Below, one piece after another: positions 45,986 to 54,496 of a DNA stretch of 60,000 nucleotides (the first letter of the stretch is position 1; every line of letters starts with the position of its first letter). Source of the DNA: Tubulanus polymorphus (Eukaryota; Nemertea; Palaeonemertea; Tubulaniformes; Tubulanidae); assembly GCF_964204645.1 (NCBI RefSeq), contig NC_134029.1, forward strand, positions 17,132,450 through 17,192,449, read 5' to 3'. Under the pieces are notes generated by a model. The model had not been told where the DNA came from. It ran no database searches and saw only the letters and a list, made by a program, of their open reading frames with translations. A program made the position numbers and the translations under genes.

Positions 45986-46406
45986 AATTAGTAAACTTAT
46001 AAGCAACAAATATAACAATAACAGTTCCACCTAAAATCCATATTATTTCATATTTCTGTTGTTCTTTACTTGGGGTATAATAATCTGATAATTTAGGTTT
46101 GTATAGATGTAATTTTTCTTTATTTGTTACTGCGTTATATAAACTCATTGCATCATCAACTGATTGAAAATCTCTATGTGAAATCTTCTGATCATATAAT
46201 TCTTTATTGATGTAATCCATATAGTTTTGTCTCTTTTCTCTATATTCTTCTGCAGCTTTATTATATTTCTCTAACGCTAAGTTATGTCTTCTTTGTTCTC
46301 CTAATGAACTATTTTTATCAATATGTTTAAATAAATAACCACCACCAGTAAATGCTAAAGCGTTAACAATTGCCGATCCTATAATAGTTATAATTGCAGA
46401 AGCCAT
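45984..46406 (-). CDS. Polinton conserved membrane protein, 140 residues
   Basis: Hydrophobic ends (ITIIGSAIVNALAFTGGGYL and a C-terminal IIWILGGTVIVIFVAY) enclose a charged helix (EQRRHNLALEKYNKAAEEYR and following). The NALAFTGGGYLF and RRHxLALEK pattern looks like a small protein commonly found in invertebrate Polintons, from memory and unverified. Virion membrane role inferred. Confidence 0.7.
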   Translation of the reverse strand: MASAIITIIGSAIVNALAFTGGGYLFKHIDKNSSLGEQRRHNLALEKYNKAAEEYREKRQNYMDYINKELYDQKISHRDFQSVDDAMSLYNAVTNKEKLHLYKPKLSDYYTPSKEQQKYEIIWILGGTVIVIFVAYKFTN

Positions 46407-46425
46407 TTATTTAGCAAAAAAATTA
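46404..46425 (-). promoter_or_regulatory. T-tract plus TAAATG, 140-residue gene
   Basis: TAATTTTTTTGCTAAATAAATGG. Confidence 0.65.
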
Positions 46426-46430
46426 TACAT

Positions 46431-46652
46431 TTATATGGGAGGAATATATTTTTGTTTTTCCAAATAATCAATAGTTAAATTAGATAAAGTAACTGCTAAT
46501 GTTAACTTTAAAATATCATTTATATCAAATCTATCAACATTAACACTTCCCATTTTGAATACTTTTTTTAATACCATTGAATAACCAACAGTTCCAACTG
46601 ATAGTAAGGCGCCATTATATAATCCAGTTATTATCCACTTATTATCACTCAT
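46431..46652 (-). CDS. Polinton small membrane protein, 73 residues
   Basis: Two hydrophobic helices (ITGLYNGALLSVGTVGYSMV and ILKLTLAVTLSNLTIDYL) joined by a short polar loop; almost nothing outside the membrane. Function unknown. It is supported by the start motif and tight packing between neighbours. Confidence 0.7.
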   Translation of the reverse strand: MSDNKWIITGLYNGALLSVGTVGYSMVLKKVFKMGSVNVDRFDINDILKLTLAVTLSNLTIDYLEKQKYIPPI

Positions 46653-46672
46653 TTATTAATCAAAAAAATTAC
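46650..46672 (-). promoter_or_regulatory. T-tract plus TAAATG, 73-residue gene
   Basis: AGTAATTTTTTTGATTAATAAATG. Confidence 0.65.
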
Positions 46673-47009
46673 TATCTTCAAAATATTTAGTTAACTTATT
46701 TATGATTAATTCAACATTTATTTTATTACCAGTTTCATTTGTATATATTTCAATTATTATTTTCTTAATATCATCGATGATAAAATCTTCATCTAATTCA
46801 TAAAATCTTAAAGATTCTCTAATTAAATTAGTAATCTTTTCAACATTTAAAGTTTCTTTATCTATTGTTGTTTCATACTCAAATGTTGTTTCATTAGAAA
46901 ATGCAATATTTTTGATATGTGTTATTACATCATTAATGTTAAATTTCATTTCTTTCTCACGTTTAAAATCAAACCCAAAACATATACTCGGTCCAACAGT
47001 TATATTCAT
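46656..47009 (-). CDS. Polinton protein, 117 residues, function unknown
   Basis: An acidic, helical protein without membrane segments or recognised motifs (for example ESLRFYELDEDFIIDDIKKI). It sits between the penton-like gene and the small membrane genes. Confidence 0.6.
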   Translation of the reverse strand: MNITVGPSICFGFDFKREKEMKFNINDVITHIKNIAFSNETTFEYETTIDKETLNVEKITNLIRESLRFYELDEDFIIDDIKKIIIEIYTNETGNKINVELIINKLTKYFEDSNFFD

Positions 47010-47030
47010 TTATGTAGGTGAAAAATTACT
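47007..47030 (-). promoter_or_regulatory. T-tract plus TAAATG, 117-residue gene
   Basis: GTAATTTTTCACCTACATAAATG; shorter T-tract (five T). Confidence 0.55.
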
Positions 47031-47784
47031 CTTTACATCTTATAACTAATTCATAAATTACAGGAAAGTTATTCAAATCAATTAAATAACCATTATGATT
47101 TCTTATTTCTAATTTAAAATTATTGAAATGTGGAATACAAGGTTTGAAATCACATTCAGTTAAATTATAATTTATTTGAGTTCCAAATTGTTTGACATTT
47201 TTTAATGGTAAAATATTTAATAAACCAGAATTACAAATTGTATCTTTAGTTGCTTCAAATGTTTTTGTAGGCTCGATTAAATTGCAATAAATATAAAAGT
47301 GTGTAAAAGGTATTATATTTGAGCTGCCTTCTGCGTATGCTGTAACGGTATCTGGTGCAATTCCTAACAGTTTAGCTAAAGGTTTTCTTATTGTAAATTT
47401 AAATTGTTCGTCATTAGCTAACCTAATCTTTATTTTATTAGAACTAGCACTTTTTAAAATTCTAATACTAAATCCGGAATCACTTCCTAATTTAGCTCGA
47501 GCTTTTCTATTAATTTCTTGTGTTAATGTATCTAAATTATATAATCCTGGTTTTAAATATATAAAAAACCATTTATTCCTTTTTTTGTAAAAGATTGAAA
47601 AAATTAAATGTTCTAGACTTTTATCCGATATATTATAAAAAGAATTACATAAACTTATATTAACTAATTTTAAATCTACACAATTCTTAAATTCTCTATC
47701 TAATTGTACTAATAAATTATGAGATTTATAATTTGTAAGTTTTCTAGAATCAACAAATATTCTGTATTCTTTTAATTCTACCAT
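47026..47784 (-). CDS. Polinton minor capsid protein (penton-like), probable
   Basis: 252 residues, beta-rich. It starts MVELKEYRIFVDSRKLTNYK and has the YNLDTLTQEINRKARA segment and an FTIRKPLAKLLGI strand-turn, a pattern like the single-jelly-roll minor capsid (penton) protein of Polintons, adintoviruses and virophages. It would cap the five-fold vertices. The ATG at 47784 lies in TAAATAATGG, a shifted form of the start motif. Confidence 0.65.
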   Translation of the reverse strand: MVELKEYRIFVDSRKLTNYKSHNLLVQLDREFKNCVDLKLVNISLCNSFYNISDKSLEHLIFSIFYKKRNKWFFIYLKPGLYNLDTLTQEINRKARAKLGSDSGFSIRILKSASSNKIKIRLANDEQFKFTIRKPLAKLLGIAPDTVTAYAEGSSNIIPFTHFYIYCNLIEPTKTFEATKDTICNSGLLNILPLKNVKQFGTQINYNLTECDFKPCIPHFNNFKLEIRNHNGYLIDLNNFPVIYELVIRCKE

Positions 47785-47855
47785 TATTTATAACATAAAA
47801 AAATTACCGCTCATCACTAAAAATTAATTTTAATAAAATTTTTCCTTAATAAATG
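47782..47855. promoter_or_regulatory. Divergent promoter region between penton-like and VLTF3-like genes
   Basis: Minus side: GGTAATTTTTTTATGTTATA then TAAATAATG. Plus side: CTCATCACTAAAAATTAATT, then a T-tract, then TTTCCTTAATAAATGG. The plus side repeats both boxes found in the terminal-repeat promoters; the minus side has only the T-tract type. Confidence 0.65.
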
Positions 47856-49154
47856 GATGAGAAGATAGCATGCGAAATTTGTGGTGAACTTCTAAGAAAA
47901 AGTAATATGGCTCGACATATGAAAAAACATGATGAAAATTATAAACCCCCTAAAATAAACTGTCCAAAATGTAATAAATTATTCTCAAGAAATTATGTTA
48001 AAAAACATTCAGAGAAGTGTAGAATTAATGGCGCAACGGCTAATGTTGATAGTAATTCTGTTGAAGTTGAACCTGAAGTTATTTGGAAAAGACCTTTCTT
48101 ATTCTATGATAAGGATAATATAAAAGATCATTTCTGTGAGCCTTGTCAAGTAAAATATAGCCCTGAAAATATAGAAGATTGGGAGAATCATCAATTTCGT
48201 AAAGCACATATAGATAAAATTTCTAATAAATTTGAAACTGAATTCAATGAAAGAAAAAATAATTTATTAGAAAAAATAAAATATGAGAAAACGTTACCAG
48301 ATAATAAAGAAACAGTTGAAAAGTTAGAAAAACAATATAATGAATTAACAAGAAAAACATATTATTGTAAATATTGTAAATTGATTATTACAACAAGTAA
48401 TTCAAATCTACATAATAGAACAATAAAACATAAAGAAAACGTAAGAAAATACCAAGAGCTTAATGAAGATCTATTACCAAGAAATTATAAACAAAAATGC
48501 CCACAATGTAGTTATGCGACCTTAAGGCAAGAAGGTACTGTGTTATTTTGTGTTGAATGTGGATGGCAAAAGAATTTATGGGGTGAAGAAAAAACTAGAG
48601 ATTTTCTCATAGAACCAAAATTAAATTATCTAGATGAAATTTTTAAAATATTTTCTATAGAAGATCATACACCAGAATATATGCAATGGCTTGAAAAAAT
48701 GAAAATAATAGAAAATGAAAATGGTGAAATAACTAAAAAAGATATTATAAAAACAATTATTCCACCAACATTTAACACAAAACAAAAGAAAATGTATTTA
48801 TATTTATTATTTAATGATTATTATGAAAAACCTAAATTAACAGAAGAAGATATGGAAAATATAAAAAAAATATTTAAACAAATATTAATGTATCATTTGG
48901 AAAATAGAATAACAGATTCAATAAATTATGAATTCTTTTTAAATAAGATTGTAAATTATTTAAACTTAGATATTATAATTCCATTTGATGAATTAACAAA
49001 CAAAAAGAAACAAAGAGAGCGAGATGAAATGTGGAACAAGATAGAACTTTATTTAAATGAGAAAAATGGAATGGAAGAAGAACCTGAACAATTAAATGAA
49101 AATGAAGAAGCCAATAGTGATTTCGAGTATGATGATATTGATTTTATGTTTTAA
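47853..49154 (+). CDS. VLTF3-like late transcription factor with N-terminal zinc fingers
   Basis: 433 residues. Four C2H2-like fingers (C7-C10-H22-H26; C37-C40 region; C95-C98-H113-H119; C172-C175-H187-H193) precede a zinc ribbon (C216-C219 and C233-C236, ECGWQKN). Residues about 255-400 have an all-helical plan: YMQWLEKM, a TKQKKMYLYLLFNDYYEKP segment, LTEEDMENIKKIFKQI, EFFLNKIVNYL and a final MWNKIELYL. That order matches the VLTF3 family of poxviruses and other large DNA viruses as I know it. VLTF3 activates late viral promoters. The acidic tail may be an activation region. It is the only long gene on the + strand of the element and converges on polymerase B with a 4-base overlap. The assignment needs a profile search. 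Confidence 0.6.
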   Translation: MDEKIACEICGELLRKSNMARHMKKHDENYKPPKINCPKCNKLFSRNYVKKHSEKCRINGATANVDSNSVEVEPEVIWKRPFLFYDKDNIKDHFCEPCQVKYSPENIEDWENHQFRKAHIDKISNKFETEFNERKNNLLEKIKYEKTLPDNKETVEKLEKQYNELTRKTYYCKYCKLIITTSNSNLHNRTIKHKENVRKYQELNEDLLPRNYKQKCPQCSYATLRQEGTVLFCVECGWQKNLWGEEKTRDFLIEPKLNYLDEIFKIFSIEDHTPEYMQWLEKMKIIENENGEITKKDIIKTIIPPTFNTKQKKMYLYLLFNDYYEKPKLTEEDMENIKKIFKQILMYHLENRITDSINYEFFLNKIVNYLNLDIIIPFDELTNKKKQRERDEMWNKIELYLNEKNGMEEEPEQLNENEEANSDFEYDDIDFMF

Positions 49155-52100
49155 TGGCCATAAGGTAATGTTTTTATACCATCATCTGAAATATGCCTTT
49201 TATCATCAAATTGTTTTAAACTAGTTTTTTCAACTTCATTAATGTACATCTCATGATTTTCTGATCTTAAACAATTCATTTTGTGTTTCATTACAATTGA
49301 TTTATATAAACACTTTATATAATCTTGAAATTCTATATGTTTATCAACCACATGTTTAGTTATTCCTTTTAACTTTTTAGCTTCATGATCTTTTGTTCTG
49401 TAACTATACATTTTACTTCTTATCCCAACAAATTCAATCATTTCATCACCTCCTAATTCATCTTTAAACTTACCAGGAATCTTTTTATTATCATTGCTAA
49501 ATAGTTCATGATCTTTGGGATAATTACTAAAATCAAAATGATGTTTTAATGTTTTTAAGTCTTTTGTTATGTCATTTGTCTTGATTTTTAGTATGTACGC
49601 ATCCGTATTTTTTGGATTAATGGGAACCCAGAATTGAATGTTCCATCATCTGTTGATAAATCATAAACAAAATCTGTTGGGTTATATATTTCAAATAAAT
49701 CTTTAACTTCTTCAGTTAAATCTTTTTCTGTGTGGCTTAGATTAAAACAATTTGGTTTAGATTTAATCAATCCAATATTCATATTGAAGCCTAATGAATT
49801 ACATAATATATTTAACCCTGATATAGCAACTTTTCCTTTCTGTGCAAAGGTTATCTTTTTATCCTTTGTAAATTTTTTAGTACCATCAGCTGCGTAGAAT
49901 CCAATAAAGAACCATTTTCTTAAATTATTTTTTGCATTTAATACATAATCTGGAACTATCTTTTCTTTTGTTGAAGTATTACTTTTCACTATTGCATGAA
50001 TATAGAATTCATCATTATATTCTATAGCAAAATCTTTAGGATTATTTACAAGTATTCTATAAACTGCTGATGATTTCATAACATCCATGATTCTAAATGT
50101 TTTATTTGGATAAACTTCTTCACAGAATTTCTTAATTCTTTCTAATAATCTTAAGTCTTGATTGCATAAATACCAACAATATTTATTACCCCAAACATAT
50201 TTATACACACCTGCTGAACCATCACCCATGAAAAATCCTTTGATAAAATATTCTTTTTCTTCTAATGTTTCAGGTTCTATATTATAAATATTATCAATTA
50301 TTTCATCAAATGACATATGATTCATTCTTTGGAAAAATCTTTTATGTAATAATTCATCTCCAATTTTTATATCAGTTGGTTTTTTTTTATCACCATTTCG
50401 TTTAATTAAACTATGATCTTCTGTAACATCTACAAATCCTAATTTAGTTCTAACTCTATAGATTTTCTTATTTGTTTTATGCCTAATAATATTCTTTAAT
50501 TTTTTCCATCCATTTCTTGTCCAAACATCCATTAAACCATTTATTTGTATTAGTTCTTTTTCACCATATGAAATATAACATTCATTTTGTTTTGGAATTA
50601 TTTCTGAAATTCTTCTTACCAATATTTTATTATTACATTTTAATAATATTGGGGTGTCGGCCGTTACAGAATCGAAGTACAGAATTTCTATATGTTTTTC
50701 CCCAAACAATGGTTGTAAAACATTATAATAAAAATTATACATTAATAATTTTAATATTTCTAAAACTGTTGAACCAATGAAAATAGGTTTATTAAATTTC
50801 ATTGACGTTCTTTTTAATTTTACCGCGGTCAAATAATCCTCAAACCTTTTATTTCCTAAATATCTAGGACTTGATTGTAGGTGTCTCAATCGTTCAGAAT
50901 TATTTACTAATTCAATATCATTTCTATTTCTAATATTTTCACATGTTTTACCATAAAAACTATTGTTCATTAATTTGAAGAAATCTTTTTCAAAATCTGT
51001 TTTTGATATGGTTCTCTGTTGAGTATTGAAATCTATATATTTTTCTAACCACTTTGATTGATTAAATTCAATATATCTATGTACTTTCTTTAATTTCATT
51101 CCTTGTTTTAGATAAAATTTTAACATTCTATAATGAACAATATAATTGTATTTATTATTTTGAGTAAGTATTAATTTTTCTGTAAAAACATGATCTTTCG
51201 GTTTTATTTTCTTCTGGTATTCACTTAAATAACTATCATCTACAGTTAAATGTTCTGGGCAATAAGGTAAGTTTCTTGTTTTAAACTTTATGTTATCAGG
51301 ATATTCTAAATCAACTACAAAGAAATAACCAATTGGTGCTTCATCTTCTAAACTCATAATTGCGCTTTCCCAATTAGTTTTATCATCATTTTCAACTTCT
51401 GTTAATATAAAATTTTTATATGGTTGAGGTTGCATCATTGCCCAACCATATAAATTATTGGCGTCAATATATAATAATTTATATTCATCATTTGCTTTAA
51501 AATACCTATCTCCCATAACACCACTAATTCCACCTCTAATTGATTTTTCAAATAATAAAACCATATCTGGTTCTTTTAATAAATCTAATTCTACATTTGT
51601 ATATTTTAAACCACATTGCCAGGTTAAACCAGGACTTGAATAACAATAACAAGGGTCAACATTAAAATGGTTTAGATTAACTTCTCTAAACTTTTTAAAT
51701 ATATCTGCCAATATCATAACATCTGATTTTAAATATAAATCAACTAATTCCCCATGATTTTTCATCTTAAAATGGTTCCAAATATTTAATGTTCTATTAA
51801 ACACTTCGTCTTTCACATACTCCTCTTTTAATTGATCATAAAATTGATCTTTTAATAATTCTGTTACATTAAAATCATTGTGTGTTTTATAAAATGAATA
51901 AGGAATTGCACCTTTATATCTCAATAATTTAAAATCTTGTTCATTTGGATAATAATATCGAGTTATAACAAAATCATTATCAACTAAACTTTTTGATAAA
52001 TTATCTAATGAACTTGCTAGAAATCTATAAGAATCTAAAAATCTAATGCAACCAAATTGAAATGAAATATAATTTTCAGATGTTTTAGCTAATAGTTTAA

Positions 52101-54219
52101 AATCATATTTTCTTACATTTGCTTCATTCATAGCATTATATTCTTCTATTTCTTGATTAATTGCACCCAATTTTCCCGATAATTGTTTTATAAATAGATG
52201 GGTATCATATCCTGATAAATTATGAAATAATATTGGTACGAAATTTACTTTTTTAGCTTGTAAATTGCAATCTTCATGAGCAGCTCCACGATATTTTGAA
52301 TTCAAATGATTATGATCTCTAACTCTTTTATCAAATGAATAAAAACGTTTTTCACAATAACAACAATGAGTTGCATAATTAAAATCAATTTCATCTTCTT
52401 TTGTCATAACTATTCTTTTATTTTTGTTTAATAATTTTGTAAAATCACTTTCTAATTCAATCATTTTATCACAAAAATCATTAACTACATTTTCACCTCT
52501 AAAAGAAATATATTGACTTTCATATAATTCGGGATAATTTGATTTGATGTAAATTCCATAAGCAGCAGCTCTTTGATGAACTTTTTTAATTGTATTTATA
52601 ATTGGCGGGTCTTGTGTTGCGTCTTCATTTAATTCATTTCCTTTATCCATTGATTTTAATAATTGCTTTTTGTTATATATTTCTTTTCTATCTTGATCAG
52701 TTAATTCTTTATTCAACGATTCAAAATCCCCATAAATTACAAATGGAACAATATTCTTAAATTTATGATTAGTAAATTTCAATTTATAATCTTTTTCTGT
52801 TGGCATTATTAATTTACAAAAATCTTTATTATCACATAATTCTTTATGTTTTAATAATGTATTCTCAGTCATAAATTTAGATAAACATTTTCTACATAGA
52901 TAAATTTTACGATGATGATCACTTTCCGTTCTAAAGAATAAATCAATTTGTTTTAACCACATATAATGTTCATTTTCATCTTTTTTATAATATAACAAAT
53001 CTATAGCATTTTCATCATCATAATATTCTGTTAAATATAAAGCTTCCAATGTATAATCTTTGATATTTTCACCTTTTGTCTTTGGTAATTGTATTAATTC
53101 GAATACATTTATTTTTAAATTATTAATTTTTTCTATTTTAGGAATCATTTTTATAGTTACTGGATATTGATCAATTTTATATAATGTTTCATATTTCTGG
53201 TAATTTGTTATTCTAAAACTATGTGTCATATCTTCTGTTTGGTGTAAACAACTAATAATTGACCATAGAAAACATTTATTATCTTCATTTTGAATATTTA
53301 TTACTGCTTTTGTTGTAAACGGTAATTTGATATAACTTGATGCTTTCATATCCTTTTCTGTTGTAAAGTTTGAATCATTTTTAAACATTTTATTACTTTT
53401 TGATGTTTTATTCCTTTTTGTATTATAAACATTTAAATCTAAATATATAATTTCATTCAATGTTAAGCCAGAACCCTCAAAATATCTTTCTTCAATATGA
53501 CGTTTAAATTCATTTAATATTTTTTCTAACTTCTCTTTTATTTGCGTTTTTGAAATTATTTCTTCAGAGAGTGTTTGAATATTATAATTCATTTTTTCTT
53601 TTGACTTTATAAAACTTACTTTCCCAGAGATACTAATTTTTGGATATTCAACATCTGTTATCAAATCTAGTATTTTTTCTATTATTTCATTAAATTTACT
53701 ATAATCTTCTATTGTTGTACCTTTAAAAAATCTAAATATAATAGCTGCAGGACCAATTTTACTATGTAATGTTTCTAAGATTTCAATTGTATCTTTTATT
53801 TCTAGTGAATCAATATAATTTCTAACATTTTCCATGTAAGGTTTATTTGAAATGGATTTAGTTTTTGAAGTTGATTCTTTTACTTGTTGAGGTTTATCAT
53901 CAAAATAATCTATTCCTAAAACATTATTTCTCAAATTTTGATGGTGTTTTTCTGTTTCGAGATGTCTATTATAATTCCTTTTTGTTATAAATTCATCACA
54001 AACTTCACATTTTATTTCATTCACATTCATATTTTCTAATCGTTCTTTTCTTTCATTGGAATTTTCTGGAGTTTCAAAATCTATTACATTTTTTATATGA
54101 TTTGCAGTTTTTTCATGTCGTGTTTTATTAGATGTATCGATGTATTTTTTACAATATTGACAATAATATTGATTTTTATTGACATTATTGTTTTCTAGTT
54201 GGTGTTCATTCTCCCCCAT
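49151..54219 (-). CDS. polB: Polinton protein-primed DNA polymerase B, split by an intein and a frameshift
   Basis: The frame opens at the right terminal repeat. Two C2H2 fingers (about residues 19-96), an N-terminal domain with NKCFLW (C316) and a finger (YLCRKC) near 440, then exonuclease motifs D498-E500, NLSGYD (D672) and YLKSD (D833); polymerase motif A DANNLYG (D919) and motif B KLMNNSFYGKT (1082-1092). Motif C is interrupted after D1183 by an intein (50670-49607). The remaining C-terminus (about 150 residues, down to 49151) is in another frame, reached by a one-base shift in the six-A run at 49608-49613. The enzyme copies element DNA from a protein primer. As read, translation stops at 49588. 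Confidence 0.93.
49607..50670 (-). CDS. LAGLIDADG intein inside polymerase motif C
   Basis: It starts with Ser1184 (SVTADTPILLK, intein block A) directly after YFD of motif C. The RHKTNKKIYRV and VDVTEDHSLI segment (T1266, H1269) is block B. Two endonuclease motifs follow, GFFMGDGSAG (D1333) and GFYAADGTKK (D1445). A VYDLSTDDGTF block F is near the end. The C-terminal Asn precedes Thr-Asp-Ala of the extein only in the shifted frame; the residue before it is Lys, not the usual His. Expected length about 355 residues. Inteins excise themselves from the protein, and the endonuclease part spreads the gene to intein-free alleles. Confidence 0.9.
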
Positions 54220-54262
54220 TTATTAGGAAAAAAAATTACTTGTGGTGATGAGTGGTGTCTCG
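54217..54262 (-). promoter_or_regulatory. Polymerase promoter in the right terminal repeat
   Basis: CTCATCACCACAAGTAATTT, T-run, then CCTAATAAATGG. It is nearly identical to the left-end promoter. Confidence 0.65.
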
Positions 54263-54304
54263 TCCTTTCGTCCTCTGGTATGAAAGCCACATATTCTAAT
54301 TACT
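54224..54304. repeat. Polinton right terminal inverted repeat
   Basis: This is the inverse of the left terminus. Its inner end runs directly into the TAAATG start of polymerase B, so the terminal repeat doubles as the polymerase promoter. Confidence 0.93.
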
Positions 54305-54310
54305 TATAAT
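54305..54310. other. Polinton target-site duplication, right copy
   Basis: TATAAT immediately follows the last base of the element. It is part of the recombinase coding sequence of the interrupted DIRS. Confidence 0.93.
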
Positions 54311-54494
54311 ACACATCATATTGCCGAAGAGTTGAATCTCGAAGAGATGATAAAAGCAAATTAATCGACAAATTCGACAGACCCAGAGAAAGCAAGTGTT
54401 GTGTTAAAAGCGACAAACCAGCAAACTTAGCTGTTTGTAAATCGGATGAATTTTCTCTGGATCTTGTGGAAGGCGTAGTAAATTCTTTCTGCAA
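54305..54494 (-). pseudogene. DIRS tyrosine recombinase, N-terminal part
   Basis: It encodes about 60 residues ending RDSTLRQYDVYY at the target duplication. The frame is compatible with the C-terminal part at 36945-37804 once the Polinton and one target copy are disregarded. It overlaps or abuts the end of the RNase H region at 54497. Confidence 0.85.
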
Positions 54495-54496
54495 GA

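Larger units (their letters stand above)
37811..54304. mobile_element. Polinton/Maverick DNA transposon-virus, 16,494 bp, both ends present
   Basis: Both ends start AGTAATTAGAATATGTGG and stay near-identical for about 80 bp. A perfect 6-bp target duplication, TATAAT on the + strand, flanks it (37805-37810 and 54305-54310). The AG-starting termini and 6-bp duplication are diagnostic for Polintons. It carries polymerase B, integrase, packaging ATPase, major capsid and penton-like genes, so it belongs to the adintovirus/Polinton group of animal virus-like elements. No adenovirus-type protease gene was found. Damage seen: a stop in the ATPase and a one-base frameshift in the polymerase. It interrupts the DIRS recombinase. 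Confidence 0.97.
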
